A stretch of DNA of 64,000 bases from Yersinia ruckeri ATCC 29473 (GTDB lineage: Bacteria; Pseudomonadota; Gammaproteobacteria; Enterobacterales; Enterobacteriaceae), in the NCBI RefSeq assembly GCF_000754815.1, contig NZ_KN150747.1:1891908-1955907 (forward strand), given 5' to 3'. Position numbers and translations under genes: made by a program. The notes under the pieces are model-generated. The model searched no databases. It had not been told where the DNA came from and saw only the letters and a list, made by a program, of their open reading frames with translations. Shown here piece after piece: positions 29,573-40,426 of this stretch (its first letter is position 1; the number at the start of each line of letters is the position of its first letter).

Positions 29573-30616
29573 TCAAACTGCGTTAAATTGATACAAAGTT
29601 GTCGAGCGGTAGCGCTTGCCTGGCGTAATCCAGCAATCCGGCTGCGGCCACTCGGGGTGGTTGGGACTATCTGGTAGAAATTCGCTTTCCAGCGCGACGC
29701 CAGTGTAAGCGGTGTAAGTCCCACCTGAGCGATTAGGCGTGCCGGCCAGGAAATTCCCGCTATACAATTGTAACGCAGGAGCGGTGGTGAATACGCTCAT
29801 TTTCACTTTGCCGTCAGCTGACCACAAATGCGCAGCCGGACTGTCGATAGCGCCACAGGTACGGTGCAGTAGGTAGGCGTGATCGTAACCCTTGACCCGT
29901 TGCTGATCCGGATCTTGCAGGAAATCCTGAGCCAGAGTTTTCGGCTGGCGGAAATCCATGCTGGTATTGTCAACCGCCGTCAGTGCGTTGGAGGGAATAC
30001 CTTCGCTGTCTACCGGCAAGTAGCGATCGGCAAACAGTTGCAGGCGATGTTGTCGCACATCATGGCCTTCGCCATCCAGATTGACATACGCGTGATTGGT
30101 TAGATTGATTGGGCAGGCCTGATCGACCGTCGCCTGATAGGTAATCTCCAGGCGATTATCTTCCATCAGTTGATAACAGACTTCGACAGTGAGATTACCA
30201 GGGAACCCCTGGTCGCCATTTGGGGAGAACAGCTGATAACAGACTTGTCGCTCATCCTGACGAATAATCTGCCAGCGTCGGGCGTGGAACCCTTCAGGGC
30301 CACCGTGTAACTGATGTTGACCTTGATTGGGCAGCAAGGAAAATACCTGTCCATTCCGCTGAATACGGGCATTGGCAATTCGGTTAGCATAACGGCCGAC
30401 GGTGGCGCCTAAATAGGCACCTTGATGCGGATAGTCCGCAGGTGTGGCACAGCCCAACAACAGTTCCCGCCGTTCGCCGTCTCTCAGCGGCAAAATCGCC
30501 GACAGCCAAGTTGCGCCCCAGTCCATCAGGCTGATGGTCAGGCCATTGTTATTTTGTAGCTTGGTCAAAGTAAACGGCTGACCGTCCGGTGCCAGTGCAA
30601 CATGGCTGTTTAGCAT
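29573..30616 (-). CDS. galM: Galactose-1-epimerase (mutarotase)
   Basis: GalM interconverts alpha- and beta-D-galactose, the first step of the Leloir pathway. The motifs [22 protein letters not shown] (catalytic His) and [11 protein letters not shown]-like [12 protein letters not shown] (catalytic Glu) are present. The ATG at 30616 gives 347 residues starting [11 protein letters not shown], and overlaps the galK end by seven bases with AAGGAG well placed. The longer frame adds nine unlikely residues. It is the last gene of galETKM. Confidence 0.95.
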   Translation of the reverse strand: MLNSHVALAPDGQPFTLTKLQNNNGLTISLMDWGATWLSAILPLRDGERRELLLGCATPADYPHQGAYLGATVGRYANRIANARIQRNGQVFSLLPNQGQHQLHGGPEGFHARRWQIIRQDERQVCYQLFSPNGDQGFPGNLTVEVCYQLMEDNRLEITYQATVDQACPINLTNHAYVNLDGEGHDVRQHRLQLFADRYLPVDSEGIPSNALTAVDNTSMDFRQPKTLAQDFLQDPDQQRVKGYDHAYLLHRTCGAIDSPAAHLWSADGKVKMSVFTTAPALQLYSGNFLAGTPNRSGGTYTAYTGVALESEFLPDSPNHPEWPQPDCWITPGKRYRSTTLYQFNAV

Positions 30617-31761
30617 ATTCCCGCTCCTTGCGACGCCTGACAAACGTAGAACGTTGCCTGCATTCCGCCAGTTTGTAACGGGTATTCACGGCCAACAGTC
30701 ATACGAACTTGTTCGACTTTATCCAACGGCATCAGCGCCACGATACAGCCGCCAAAACCACCACCGGTCATGCGTACACCGCCTTGCTCGCCAATGACAG
30801 ATTTCACCATGTCCACCAGACGATCGATCGGCGGAACTGTAATTTCGAAATCATCACGCATTGAAATGTGAGATTCTTGCATTAATTTCCCGATCAATTT
30901 TAGATCGCCCTGTGCCAAAGCATCGGCTGCGGCCAGCGTGCGTTCATTTTCGCTAATGACGTGGCGGGCTCGTTTAGCTACCAGCGGATCCAGTTCATTC
31001 TGTATGGCGAGGAACTGCGCTGGATCGACATCTCGCAGGGCTTTTACGCCGAAAAAGCGCGCAGCGGCTTCACATTGCTGACGGCGGGTATTGTATTCAC
31101 TGTCCACCAGACCCCGTTTTACATTGGAATTAATAATCACGACGGCCACATTTTTGGGCATCGATACCGCACGGGTTTCCAGCGAACGACAGTCGATAAG
31201 CAGAGCGTGACCTTGTTTGCCCAACGCGGAAATGAGTTGGTCCATAATGCCGCAGTTGCAGCCGACAAACTGATTTTCAGCTTCCTGACCGTTGAGAGCC
31301 AATTCAACACCGCTCAATGGCAGTTGATATAGCGATTGAAAGGCCTGACCCACCGCGACTTCCAACGACGCCGAGGAGCTTAATCCTGCGCCTTGAGGGA
31401 CATTACCGCTGATCACCAAATCGGCACCGCCAAAATGTCTATTCCGCAGTTGCAGGTGTTTGACCACGCCACGGACGTAATCGGCCCAGCGTAATTCGGG
31501 ATGGTTAACGATTGGCGCATCCAGAGAGAAAATATCTATCTGATTATCATAATCTGCTGCAATCACGCGAACCTGCCGGTCATCTCGCTTCGCCATACTG
31601 ATGACGGTGGCGTAGTCAATGGCGCAGGGCAGCACGAAACCATCATTATAATCAGTGTGTTCACCAATCAGATTCACCCGACCAGGCGCCTGAATAGTGA
31701 GAGTGGGTTCGTAGGCAAAGTATTGACGGAAAATAGCCTGGGTATGTTGTTTTAACGACAT
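30610..31761 (-). CDS. galK: Galactokinase
   Basis: GalK phosphorylates alpha-D-galactose at C1. The GHMP-kinase motifs are clear: [20 protein letters not shown] (galactokinase signature), [13 protein letters not shown] (ATP loop), and [16 protein letters not shown] near the C-terminus. It has 383 residues. Its start overlaps the galT stop by 10 bases and its stop overlaps galM, so translation through the operon is probably coupled. Confidence 0.98.
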   Translation of the reverse strand: MSLKQHTQAIFRQYFAYEPTLTIQAPGRVNLIGEHTDYNDGFVLPCAIDYATVISMAKRDDRQVRVIAADYDNQIDIFSLDAPIVNHPELRWADYVRGVVKHLQLRNRHFGGADLVISGNVPQGAGLSSSASLEVAVGQAFQSLYQLPLSGVELALNGQEAENQFVGCNCGIMDQLISALGKQGHALLIDCRSLETRAVSMPKNVAVVIINSNVKRGLVDSEYNTRRQQCEAAARFFGVKALRDVDPAQFLAIQNELDPLVAKRARHVISENERTLAAADALAQGDLKLIGKLMQESHISMRDDFEITVPPIDRLVDMVKSVIGEQGGVRMTGGGFGGCIVALMPLDKVEQVRMTVGREYPLQTGGMQATFYVCQASQGAGIC

Positions 31762-32810
31762 GATGTGACTCCGGCTTCTCGATAATGAACATCACTTACC
31801 GCCCGCAGGTGTTCAGCGGCCTGTTCCGCCGTAAGGTCGCGCTGACTTTCGGCCAGCATTTCGTAACCCACCATGAATTTACGTACTGTGGCTGAACGTA
31901 ACAGCGGGGGATAAAAATGAGCGTGTAACTGCCAGTGATGATGATCTGCGGCGTTGTAGGGCGCGCCGTGCCAGCCCATAGAATAAGGGAATGAACAGCA
32001 AAACAGATTGTCGTAACGGCTGGTTAATTTCTTTAGCGCCAGAGCCAGATCGGTCTGCTGAGCCGCCGTCAGGGAATCTATGCGTTGTACAGGGAATTTG
32101 GGCAACAGCAGGGTTTCGTAAGGCCAGGCAGCCCAATAAGGCACCACGGCTAGCCAGTATTCGGTTTCTACGACTGTTCGGCTGCCATCTGCGGCTTCGC
32201 GTCGGGTGTAGTCCAGCAACAGAGGGGATGCGTGTTGCTGGAAATAGTTACGTTGCAGCCGATCTTCACGCTCGGCTTCATTAGGCAAGAAACTGTTAGC
32301 CCAGATCTGGCCGTGAGGGTGCGGGTTAGAGCAGCCCATTGCTGCACCTTTATTCTCAAAGATCTGCACCCAAGGATAGATTTTCCCCAATTCTGCACTC
32401 TGCTCTTGCCAGGTTTTGATCACCGAGGTTAATTCGCTCAACGAGAGCAAAGGCAAAGATTTACTGTGATCGGGTGAGAAGCAGATAACCCGACTGGTTC
32501 CGCGTGCGCTTTGGCAGCGCATCAGCGGATCGTCGGTTTGTGGTGCATCAGGTGTATCGGGCATCAGCGCCGCAAAGTCATTAGTAAACACGTAACTAGC
32601 GGGATAATTTGGATTACAGTCGCCAGTTACGCGTAAATTCCCCGGACACAGGAAACAATCGGGATCGTGAGCTGGCTGCTTTTCTGTGGTCACGGGTTCC
32701 TGCTGCCCCTGCCACGGGCGCTTTGCCCGGTGGGGGGAGACAAGAATCCATTGATCGCTCAATGGGTTATAGCGACGGTGTGGGTGGTCCACAGGATTAA
32801 AGCCAGTCAT
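31752..32810 (-). CDS. galT: Galactose-1-phosphate uridylyltransferase
   Basis: GalT exchanges UMP between UDP-glucose and galactose 1-phosphate. The active-site [10 protein letters not shown] is present, with the nucleophile His, and Zn ligands fall in CFLCPGN. The ATG at 32810 gives [18 protein letters not shown], colinear with E. coli, at 352 residues; the long frame upstream runs back through galE in another frame. AAGGAAAG precedes the start. galE ends 10 bases earlier. Confidence 0.97.
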   Translation of the reverse strand: MTGFNPVDHPHRRYNPLSDQWILVSPHRAKRPWQGQQEPVTTEKQPAHDPDCFLCPGNLRVTGDCNPNYPASYVFTNDFAALMPDTPDAPQTDDPLMRCQSARGTSRVICFSPDHSKSLPLLSLSELTSVIKTWQEQSAELGKIYPWVQIFENKGAAMGCSNPHPHGQIWANSFLPNEAEREDRLQRNYFQQHASPLLLDYTRREAADGSRTVVETEYWLAVVPYWAAWPYETLLLPKFPVQRIDSLTAAQQTDLALALKKLTSRYDNLFCCSFPYSMGWHGAPYNAADHHHWQLHAHFYPPLLRSATVRKFMVGYEMLAESQRDLTAEQAAEHLRAVSDVHYREAGVTSCR

Positions 32811-32820
32811 TTTTCTTTCC

Positions 32821-33837
32821 TTAGTCAGGATAGCCTTGAGGATTTTGTGATTGCCAGCGCCAAGTGTCGACCGCCATTTCATCCAGCGAACGCTGAACGC
32901 GCCAACCCAACTGGCTGGCTGCTTTACTCGGATCGGCCCAATAGGCGGGTAGATCACCGTCACGGCGAGGGGCAAAATGGTAAGTCAAGGGTTTGCCGCA
33001 GGCTTTGCTAAAGGCGTTGACCACATCCAGCACACTGTGACCGTAACCGGCACCGAGGTTAAAGATGTGTACACCGGGCTGATCGTGACATTTTTTCAGC
33101 GCCGCGACGTGACCATCGGCCAAGTCGACCACATGGATATAATCGCGCACGCCGGTGCCATCAGCGGTCGGGTAGTCATGACCAAAAATGGCCAGAGAGT
33201 CGCGACGGCCAACGGCGACCTGAGCGATATAGGGCATCAGATTATTGGGAATGCCCTGCGGATCTTCGCCCATTAAACCCGATGGGTGCGCGCCGACTGG
33301 GTTGAAATAACGCAGAATGGTCATGTTCCAATTGGCGTCGGCTCGCTGCACGTCCTGCAAAATATTTTCGACCATCAGCTTACTTTTGCCGTAAGGACTG
33401 GAAGGGGTGCCAGTCGGGAAGCTTTCAACATAAGGGATTTTCGGCTGGTCGCCGTAGACCGTTGCTGAAGAGCTGAAGATCAGGTTTTTGACTCCGGCAG
33501 CGGTCATTGCTTCCAATAATACCAGTGTGCCGTGGAGATTATTGTCATAGTAGGCCAGCGGTTTATTGACCGATTCGCCCACCGCTTTCAGCCCGGCAAA
33601 ATGGATAACGGCACCGATAGCATGTTGACTGAAAATGCTGTCCAACAGTTGGCGATCGCGGATGTCGCCGTTGTAAAAGTGTGGTCTGTGGCCGGTTAAT
33701 TGCTCAATACGTGTCAGGACACTGGCTTTACTGTTGCAGAGGTTATCGATAATAACTGGTGTATAACCAGCCTCAATTAGTTGGACACAAGTGTGGCTAC
33801 CTATGTAACCGCTACCACCAGTAACTAGAACAAACAT
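32821..33837 (-). CDS. galE: UDP-glucose 4-epimerase
   Basis: GalE interconverts UDP-galactose and UDP-glucose, serving both sugar catabolism and surface polysaccharide supply. It is an extended SDR: the NAD-binding GGSGYIGSH is at the N-terminus, and the catalytic Ser and YxxxK lie in FSSSATVYG and [11 protein letters not shown]. It has 338 residues, the E. coli length. It is the first gene of galETKM. A GalR operator lies about 80-90 bases upstream. Confidence 0.98.
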   Translation of the reverse strand: MFVLVTGGSGYIGSHTCVQLIEAGYTPVIIDNLCNSKASVLTRIEQLTGHRPHFYNGDIRDRQLLDSIFSQHAIGAVIHFAGLKAVGESVNKPLAYYDNNLHGTLVLLEAMTAAGVKNLIFSSSATVYGDQPKIPYVESFPTGTPSSPYGKSKLMVENILQDVQRADANWNMTILRYFNPVGAHPSGLMGEDPQGIPNNLMPYIAQVAVGRRDSLAIFGHDYPTADGTGVRDYIHVVDLADGHVAALKKCHDQPGVHIFNLGAGYGHSVLDVVNAFSKACGKPLTYHFAPRRDGDLPAYWADPSKAASQLGWRVQRSLDEMAVDTWRWQSQNPQGYPD

Positions 33838-33912
33838 ATAAGGCTCCTGAATGGTACTTATGAGCTGAAGATATCATGCCAATAAGAGTAAAAAGGTGAT
33901 CAAACATCAAAA

Positions 33913-33928
33913 ATGGAATCGTTTACAC
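33913..33928 (-). promoter_or_regulatory. GalR/GalS operator upstream of galE
   Basis: Read on the minus strand this is GTGTAAACGATTCCAT, which differs by one end base from the E. coli external gal operator core GTGTAAACGATTCCAC. It lies about 80 bases upstream of galE, where a promoter-proximal operator is expected. Confidence 0.8.
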
Positions 33929-34026
33929 ACTTGTGCTGCGAGCATCAATGACAAGATATATTGCTAGCTTGAAGGCGTGAATTGAAAGAGAAAAGTATAA
34001 CATTATGGTTGTGGTTTCAGCCATCT

Positions 34027-34050
34027 AACCAGCAGGAATCCCTGCTGGTT
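34027..34050. terminator. Hairpin between the CPBP gene and galE
   Basis: AACCAGCAGG (34027-34036) - AATC - CCTGCTGGTT (34041-34050) is a perfect 10-bp stem with a 4-base loop. It lies 27 bases past the stop of the minus-strand CPBP gene. There is no strong T-run, so efficiency is uncertain. Confidence 0.6.
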
Positions 34051-34076
34051 GATAAAGATTGTCTGAGGCTATCACA

Positions 34077-34895
34077 TTATTGCGGCAGTGCTAGCGGGTA
34101 GGTAAAGAACAGTAGGTGGACTAAATTTAAGACAAAATGGAAGGCTACCGCTACCCACAGACGGCCACTCCACATCCAGGCTAGACCATAAATCACTCCG
34201 GCCATCGCGGCAAAGACCATCAATAGCGGCCCACCTGGAAAGTGTGCTGCGCCGAATAAAAGTGAAGCAATAATTAATGCCGGTAATGCACCAAGCCATT
34301 GGCTCAACCGTTGTTGTAGATAGCAGCGGAAAAACGCCTCTTCAACCAGACAGACGAAAAACAGGTTGCCAATGACAAAGGTACCGATCCATGCCGGTGC
34401 ATGCAGTTCGATTTTCAGTCCGCCGAGAGCAACGGCTAAAAATAACAATGCCGGAATGGCAAAGACCAGAGCAATCCAGCCTGCTTTACCGACGGAAGGG
34501 TGTTTTCTGGCGACAAATAACCCGGGCAGGCAACTTGCAAGGATGAAAGGAATCAAAGCCTTATCTAAATTGTAGTACATTGAGAATGGTGCACTGAGTG
34601 GGCCAATCTGTACTTTATCCAGCACTTTAAGGTTGTTAAATCCGGGAATAAAATGAAATAACAGTGCAACTGAAACCACAATTAATAGACATTCCAATCC
34701 GGCGGCCAGTACGGTTTGCTGACGATATTTCTGTAGTGCCAATGTGGCCATCAGAATAAGAACCAGTGCTGCAATAGCCGGTAAGGTGAGTACCGCAGTA
34801 AAAGTGGCAATACCTAAGGTAATAGCCAAAAGTAGTAGGGCAATCACCCGGTTAAATGGCAAAAAAAGCAACGAAGCAGCAAGAACGCCCCACAT
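34077..34895 (-). CDS. CPBP-family intramembrane metalloprotease
   Basis: This is a 272-residue polytopic membrane protein with about eight hydrophobic segments. The C-terminal half carries the CPBP (Abi/CAAX protease) motifs: EEAFFRCYLQQRL (EExxxR), FGAAHFPGG and HFVLNLVHL. Related proteins are bacterial relatives of Rce1 prenyl protease, and some give self-immunity to bacteriocins. No neighbouring bacteriocin gene is seen here, so the substrate is unknown. It stands alone on the minus strand between galE and modE. Confidence 0.85.
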   Translation of the reverse strand: MWGVLAASLLFLPFNRVIALLLLAITLGIATFTAVLTLPAIAALVLILMATLALQKYRQQTVLAAGLECLLIVVSVALLFHFIPGFNNLKVLDKVQIGPLSAPFSMYYNLDKALIPFILASCLPGLFVARKHPSVGKAGWIALVFAIPALLFLAVALGGLKIELHAPAWIGTFVIGNLFFVCLVEEAFFRCYLQQRLSQWLGALPALIIASLLFGAAHFPGGPLLMVFAAMAGVIYGLAWMWSGRLWVAVAFHFVLNLVHLLFFTYPLALPQ

Positions 34896-35282
34896 AGAAT
34901 AGTCCCTTTATGTGTTGAATCTAATGATGATTTCGGCACCGACAGCCTTGGCACCGAATGTGAATCGGGTCAGCAGAAGCTAACCGAGATCGATAATAAC
35001 ATAGCGCAAGCCGTTAAAAGGTCGGGTCAGTTGCCTGAATCGCTTTGCGGAGACAAATTAAATAGGGATATTTCCGTTTAGTGACGTATTTAATCTGGTT
35101 GCTGCATTAATGGGTAGCGTTAAGAATGTCCAATCGGTATCGGATTGAATACGCCGTTGTGGCCGATCGCGCGTTCGGGTATCACTTCGGCGAATGGGCA
35201 GGGAAAGGCGGATTGGCGGAAAAAATTCACTGCCCCATCAGCACCCCGACGCGGAAGATGCTGACGATATCGATGGGAAAAA
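34896..35282. other. Gap between the CPBP gene and modE
   Basis: No supportable gene. In E. coli modF, a double ABC ATPase, follows modE; no Walker A or signature motif is seen here. A minus-strand open frame overlaps the modE end, but nothing in it is recognisable. Confidence 0.45.
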
Positions 35283-36074
35283 TCAGCAAAGGGTAGCGAT
35301 AATGACCTGATCGGCATTAAACATGGCGGTAACGGGAGAACCAACCTGAAGATTAAGCTGGTGCAGTTTATGATTCGACAAGGTCGAGCACAAACTAGCA
35401 CCGCCGCTGAGTGTGACTATAACCTCACTTTGTGCTGTTCCCGGATCGATACTGGCAACTGAGCCAGACAGCGCGTTGTCTGCCGCGCTAGCTAGCGCCT
35501 GATCGGTCACCAGTTTCACCCACGGAGCCTTGATCAGCGCCAAGACTTCTTTCCCCGCCGAAAGATGAAGGCGATCAGCGCTTTGCTGGGTTATCGCGGC
35601 GCAAAGTTGGGTTTTTCCATCGGCTAACAGAATAGTCACCTGCTGTTGAACCTGACGATGATCTCGCTCGATAACCGTGCCGAAAAACTGATTACGAGCG
35701 CTGGTTTGCAATGAAAAGCGAGAAATAGCGGCCAGTAAACTATCCAGCGGCAGCGAGTCATCACTTAATGTATCAAAGGCTTTTTGCTGAATTTGTGCTA
35801 GTAAATCATATAATTGGATTAGTCTTTCACCATAACGGGTTAACTGCGCGCCACCGCCGCCTTTGCCGCCAGTCGCCCGATCCACCAGCGTTTCTTCCGC
35901 CAGAGTATTCATTTCATTAATTGCATCCCAGGCACTTTTATAGCTGATTCCGGCCAGTTTTGCTCCCTGACTGATGGAACCAGTATGTTGAATTTGTTTC
36001 AATAACGCGATGCGGCGTGGGTCTGCGAAAAGGCGGTGCTGAAGCTTTAGCGTCAGAAGTATTTCGGCTTGCAT
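35283..36074 (-). CDS. modE: Molybdate-responsive transcription regulator ModE
   Basis: ModE binds molybdate and represses modABC. The N-terminal winged helix-turn-helix has SISQGAKLAGISYKSAWDAI and RATGGKGGGGAQLTRYG. A linker with SARNQFFGTV is followed by two Mop/TOBE molybdate-binding domains (about 125-260). The end VIIATLC matches E. coli. It has 263 residues. It is divergent from acrZ and modABC; a ModE operator lies before modA. Confidence 0.97.
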   Translation of the reverse strand: MQAEILLTLKLQHRLFADPRRIALLKQIQHTGSISQGAKLAGISYKSAWDAINEMNTLAEETLVDRATGGKGGGGAQLTRYGERLIQLYDLLAQIQQKAFDTLSDDSLPLDSLLAAISRFSLQTSARNQFFGTVIERDHRQVQQQVTILLADGKTQLCAAITQQSADRLHLSAGKEVLALIKAPWVKLVTDQALASAADNALSGSVASIDPGTAQSEVIVTLSGGASLCSTLSNHKLHQLNLQVGSPVTAMFNADQVIIATLC

Positions 36075-36270
36075 AATATGTTCGCTCCGGCAGAAAAGGT
36101 ATCATTGTCATCTATTGATGCGCATAGGCGCAAATCGCACTTTTGGCAGGTTACATTTCGCTATCAGTTGCTAAAATAATAAAGCTTATTCACTTAACGT
36201 ATGAATTGCAGTTAATCATTGAAAGTCGTGTAGTATAGCGCTCAACGAGCAGTTAAATGAGGTTACCATC

Positions 36271-36408
36271 GTGGAATTATTGAAAAGTCTGGTCTTTGCC
36301 GTGGTTATGGTACCGGTGGTAATGGCCATTATTCTGGGTCTGATTTATGGCTTGGGTGAAGTGTTTAACGTGATATCGAAAGCTGGACATCCAAAAGAGC
36401 GCAACTGA
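36271..36408 (+). CDS. acrZ: AcrZ small multidrug efflux accessory protein
   Basis: This is a 45-codon gene with a GTG start. The protein [20 protein letters not shown] and on ([13 protein letters not shown]) is nearly the same as E. coli AcrZ (YbhT), the one-span helix that binds AcrB and changes AcrAB-TolC drug export. The C-terminal tail is shorter and different. It lies between modE and modABC, as in E. coli. GAGG lies just upstream. Confidence 0.93.
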   Translation: MELLKSLVFAVVMVPVVMAIILGLIYGLGEVFNVISKAGHPKERN

Positions 36409-36659
36409 TTTATCCTTCATTTTTCATGCTGTTGCGTTGTGAGCTGAGGTGTTTCCGGATCGCAATGCGAAGGCGATAGAAGATAGATTCTATTGGCTTT
36501 ACCTATGATAGAATAGACTTCGCTACGAATTTTCAGAACGTCTGGCTACTATGCTGGACGTTTTCGTTTCTGTTATCCGCCAACTTCCGCTATCTAGCAC
36601 CAACAACTCAAGATATGTCACAGCTTGCCGATAAACAGCATGATCCCGTTATTCTCATG
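36409..36659 (+). other. acrZ-modA gap
   Basis: No gene was seen. A short inverted repeat AACGTC (36537-36542) / GACGTT (36557-36562), followed by TTCGTTTC, may be a weak terminator for acrZ. Confidence 0.35.
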
Positions 36660-36683
36660 CGTTATATTGTTATCTACATAACG
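36660..36683. promoter_or_regulatory. ModE operator before modA
   Basis: The sequence CGTTATATT-GTTATC-TACATAACG is a near-palindrome that matches the E. coli modA operator in both arms and in spacing. It lies 23 bases upstream of the modA start, placed to block the promoter when ModE holds molybdate. Confidence 0.9.
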
Positions 36684-36706
36684 ACTAGCTTAATGCGGAG
36701 AATAGA

Positions 36707-37477
36707 ATGAAAAATCAATCGGGCAAGTGGGCTGCTGGTGTAGTTGTGGTATCGATGCTGTCAGGCTCGGCGATGGCGGCAGAGAATATCACTGTATTTG
36801 CTGCGGCATCGTTGACCAATGCGTTGCAGGATATTGCCATCCAATATAAGCAAGAAAAACAGATTGATGTGGTGGCATCCTACGCTTCATCATCGACGTT
36901 GGCACGCCAGATAGAACAGGGTGCACCGGCGGATCTGTTTATTTCAGCCGATCAGCAGTGGATGGATTATGCTATTGATAAAAAACAAATTGTCGATAGT
37001 ACCCGCTATACTTTGCTGGGTAACGAGTTAGTGTTGATTGCGCCCAATGAAAGCAAAATTGATAAAGTCACCATCAATCAGAAAACCGAATGGAAAAAAT
37101 TGTTGGATGGCGGTCGTCTGGCGGTGGGCGATCCCGATCATGTCCCGGCAGGAATGTATGCCAAAGAAGCATTGGAGTCTCTAGGTGCCTGGTCAACTCT
37201 AGCCCCAGAAATGGCTCGAGCTAACAATGTGCGAAGCGCAATGGCATTAGTCGAGCGGGCGGAAGCGCCTCTGGGTATTGTCTATGGTTCTGATGCTATA
37301 GCCAGTAAAAAAGTGAAGGTTGTGGGTGTGTTCCCTGAGCAAAGCCATAAGCCAGTGGAATACCCAATGGCAATTGTCAAAGACCATGAAAACGCCACAG
37401 TAAGTGCTTTTTATGATTATCTGAAAGGCCCGGAAGCGGCGGCTGTTTTCAAACATTATGGATTTACTCCACGCTAA
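36707..37477 (+). CDS. modA: Molybdate-binding periplasmic protein
   Basis: ModA captures molybdate or tungstate for the ModBC transporter. A signal peptide (ending SGSAMA, about residue 24) precedes the mature start AENITVFAAASLTNALQDIA. Oxyanion ligands lie in AASLT and ASSSTLARQIEQGAPADLF. It has 256 residues. GCGGAG lies upstream. The stop overlaps the modB start by one base (TAATG). Confidence 0.97.
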   Translation: MKNQSGKWAAGVVVVSMLSGSAMAAENITVFAAASLTNALQDIAIQYKQEKQIDVVASYASSSTLARQIEQGAPADLFISADQQWMDYAIDKKQIVDSTRYTLLGNELVLIAPNESKIDKVTINQKTEWKKLLDGGRLAVGDPDHVPAGMYAKEALESLGAWSTLAPEMARANNVRSAMALVERAEAPLGIVYGSDAIASKKVKVVGVFPEQSHKPVEYPMAIVKDHENATVSAFYDYLKGPEAAAVFKHYGFTPR

Positions 37478-38172
37478 TGATATTGAGTGAGTATGAATGG
37501 CAGGCGATAGTGCTTAGCCTGAAAGTTTCAGGTGTTGCCGTCGCCTTTAGCCTGCCGTTAGGCATTTTGATGGCCTGGATTCTAGTCCGCTGTCACTTTC
37601 CCGGTAAGTCTTTGTTAGACAGCATTATTCATTTACCACTGGTATTACCACCGGTGGTGATTGGCTATTTATTACTGATCAGCATGGGTCGGCGCGGCAT
37701 CATTGGTGAATGGCTGTATAGCTGGTTTGGTATTAATTTCAGCTTCAGTTGGGGTGGCGCGGCGCTGGCATCGGCGGTGGTGGCTTTTCCACTGATGGTA
37801 CGGGCTATTCGGCTGGCGATTGAAGCGGTGGATACCCGATTGGAATTGGCAGCACGCACTTTGGGTGCGAGTCCGTGGCGGGTGTTCTTGACTATTACCT
37901 TACCGCTTTCTTTACCGGGTGTTATCGCCGGTACGGTACTGGCTTTTGCCCGTTCCTTGGGTGAATTCGGTGCCACTATCACTTTTGTTTCGAATATCCC
38001 TGGGCAAACTCGCACCATTCCACTGGCCATGTATACCCTGATTGAAACGCCGGGTGCAGAAGCAGCGGCAGCGCGGTTATGCATTATTGCTATCGGGTTG
38101 TCACTGATTTCACTGTTGCTGTCCGAATGGCTAGCCCGTTGGGGTAAAAAGCGTCTGGGGGGCACATGTTAG
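37477..38172 (+). CDS. modB: Molybdate ABC transporter permease
   Basis: ModB is the inner-membrane channel of the molybdate importer. It has about five to six membrane spans and the EAA-loop motif [20 protein letters not shown] that docks ModC. It has 231 residues. The start overlaps modA by one base, and the stop overlaps modC by seven, so translation of modABC is coupled. Confidence 0.97.
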   Translation: MILSEYEWQAIVLSLKVSGVAVAFSLPLGILMAWILVRCHFPGKSLLDSIIHLPLVLPPVVIGYLLLISMGRRGIIGEWLYSWFGINFSFSWGGAALASAVVAFPLMVRAIRLAIEAVDTRLELAARTLGASPWRVFLTITLPLSLPGVIAGTVLAFARSLGEFGATITFVSNIPGQTRTIPLAMYTLIETPGAEAAAARLCIIAIGLSLISLLLSEWLARWGKKRLGGTC

Positions 38173-39233
38173 AGCTGGATTTCACGCAACAATTGGGCGA
38201 TCTGACCTTACAGGTCAGTGCCGAGCTACCCGCTCAAGGGATTACCGCCATTTTTGGTCTTTCCGGCGCCGGAAAAACTTCGCTGATTAATGTGGTTGGC
38301 GGTCTGACCCGTCCACAACAAGGGCGGGTGGTTCTTAATGGTCGGGTGCTGGTGGATGTGGAGAAACAACGGTATCTACCGCCAGAAAAACGCAAAGTTG
38401 GCTATGTATTTCAGGATGCTAGATTGTTTCCCCATTATCGGGTACGGGGTAATCTGCAATATGGCATGGCAGCCTCAATGCGTGCCCAGTTTGATACCAT
38501 TGTCAATCTGCTCGGAATTGCGCCCTTATTATCCCGTTTCCCTATGACGCTGTCCGGCGGCGAGAAACAGCGGGTTGCAATCGGCCGAGCCTTACTGACG
38601 GCACCTGAACTGTTGTTGATGGATGAACCGCTGGCGTCACTGGATTTACCTCGCAAACGGGAATTGATGCCTTATCTGGAACGTTTGTCGCAAGATGTGA
38701 ATATCCCGATCCTATATGTCAGCCACAGTATGGATGAAATTCTGCGGCTGGCGGATCGTGTCATGGTGATGGATGCGGGAAAAATACGCGCAATGGGCGG
38801 TCTAGAGGAAGTCTGGGCCAGCAGCGCATTGCGTCCCTGGTTACAGCGGGAAGAACCCAGCAGCATTTTGCGCGTCACCGTCATCGGTCACCATGACCGT
38901 TACGCGATGACGGCATTGGCGTTGGGTGATCAGCGGTTGTGGGTGGGGGCGGTGGATGCTGAACCGGAAACGGCGCTGCGGATTAAAATCAATGCCGCTG
39001 ATGTCTCTTTGGTATTACAGCCAGCGCATAACAGCAGTATCCGTAATATTCTGCCAGCCAAAATCAGCGAATGTCTGGATGTTGATGGGCAGGTCGATGT
39101 GAAACTGGCTGTCGGTGACCAATGGCTGTGGGCGCGGATTACACCTTGGGCCAGGGATGAATTGGCTCTGAAGCCGGGTCAATGGGTTTATGCCCAAATC
39201 AAGAGCGTCTCGTTTAATCGTAAAGGCCACTAA
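38166..39233 (+). CDS. modC: Molybdate ABC transporter ATPase
   Basis: ModC powers molybdate import. It has Walker [11 protein letters not shown], signature [16 protein letters not shown], Walker [13 protein letters not shown] and the His-switch SHSMDE. A C-terminal Mop/TOBE domain (about 290-350) can bind molybdate for feedback control. It has 355 residues. It is the last gene of modABC, and 148 bases separate it from the convergent ybhA. Confidence 0.97.
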   Translation: MLELDFTQQLGDLTLQVSAELPAQGITAIFGLSGAGKTSLINVVGGLTRPQQGRVVLNGRVLVDVEKQRYLPPEKRKVGYVFQDARLFPHYRVRGNLQYGMAASMRAQFDTIVNLLGIAPLLSRFPMTLSGGEKQRVAIGRALLTAPELLLMDEPLASLDLPRKRELMPYLERLSQDVNIPILYVSHSMDEILRLADRVMVMDAGKIRAMGGLEEVWASSALRPWLQREEPSSILRVTVIGHHDRYAMTALALGDQRLWVGAVDAEPETALRIKINAADVSLVLQPAHNSSIRNILPAKISECLDVDGQVDVKLAVGDQWLWARITPWARDELALKPGQWVYAQIKSVSFNRKGH

Positions 39234-39381
39234 CCGATGACAAGCGAGAATATCCGCTAAACGCGATTTTTCACCGATACCCAGCTCAAATAGGGTGACC
39301 TACTCCAGGAATCCTTTATCTGGCGTAGATCAACTTGAGATTTATCCGCTGTATGGATCACGCACGGATAGTTCCGATAAA

Positions 39382-40203
39382 TCAACCGAGTACGTGCTGG
39401 CGAATCACGGCGGCAATGCCTGGTTTTTCGTTGTCGGTGATCACCAGATCGGCGCGTTGCTTAATAGCATCAACGCTGTTGCCCATGGCTACTCCCAGGC
39501 CGGCGGTTTCTAACATACTCAAATCGTTAAAATTATCCCCGAAGGCGATCACGTCCTTCATCTCTAGCCCCTGAGACTTAACCCACTGCTGCAAGCGCTT
39601 GCCTTTGCTGTTACCTGCCTGTGCGATATCCACCTGATCGTGCCATGACCACTCGCAGGCCAGACCCATTTCCTCTTCCACCATTTTAGCGAAAGCCTGT
39701 AGTTTGGTCGTGTCAGCGTGGGAGGTGGCAAATTTCCAAATCGCCGTGGCGCTATGTGCCGCTTGATGCAAACTGTCTACGTGAATAATGTTTGGGCGTT
39801 GATGCACGGGCAGATTTTCTGCCCAATTCAGCGAGCGGCTAACATGACCGTTAAGATGCTGATACAGCATCGCATCATCGACATACATCAGGCCGTGGAT
39901 CTCGGCATGTTCTAGCAGTTGAATAACCTGAACGGCTTGCTGTGGTGCCAAGGGATCAGATGCCAGAACTTTTTTCGCTTGATAATCATAAAGGTAAGTG
40001 CCATTGCAGCATATTGCCGGCGTATCCAGTTCCAGCGCTTGATAGAACGGATGAATGGCAACATGGTGGCGTCCAGTGACGACGACCACTTTTACGCCTG
40101 CGGCTCGTGCTTCGGCTAAGGCTGTCAGCGATTCTGGCAAAATACGTTTCTGGTGGTCTAACAGAGTGCCGTCCAGATCTAGAGCAATTACGCGATAGGT
40201 CAT
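39382..40203 (-). CDS. ybhA: HAD-family phosphatase YbhA
   Basis: This is a Cof-type haloacid dehalogenase hydrolase. Motif I is ALDLDGTLLD with the nucleophile Asp; motif II is VVVTGRH; Lys lies in GNSKGKRL; and the C-terminal metal motif is IAFGDNFNDLSML. E. coli YbhA removes phosphate from pyridoxal phosphate and sugar phosphates. It has 273 residues. It lies between modC and pgl, as in E. coli. Confidence 0.93.
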   Translation of the reverse strand: MTYRVIALDLDGTLLDHQKRILPESLTALAEARAAGVKVVVVTGRHHVAIHPFYQALELDTPAICCNGTYLYDYQAKKVLASDPLAPQQAVQVIQLLEHAEIHGLMYVDDAMLYQHLNGHVSRSLNWAENLPVHQRPNIIHVDSLHQAAHSATAIWKFATSHADTTKLQAFAKMVEEEMGLACEWSWHDQVDIAQAGNSKGKRLQQWVKSQGLEMKDVIAFGDNFNDLSMLETAGLGVAMGNSVDAIKQRADLVITDNEKPGIAAVIRQHVLG

Positions 40204-40426
40204 ATCAGTCTCATAAATTAGTTGATTAATAATACAGAATTAAATTGATACTACACCGGATAGGCGAGGGATTAAACCAAGCTGCTCGGTTCCTTGACCT
40301 TAGCTATAGATAACCTGAATGTATCCTGCAGTAGGACGTTGTTATGTCTGCCGAGTCAGGTAAGCTATGGCTCAATTAACCGTTTAGCGGTCATATTTGA
40401 ATAGCCTGCATGACTAAGGAGTAGCG

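Noticed and set aside
35120-35401. 93-codon minus-strand frame overlapping the modE 3' end
   Set aside because: The first part is out of frame with real modE coding sequence and the tail has no recognisable motif; a gene could not be supported.
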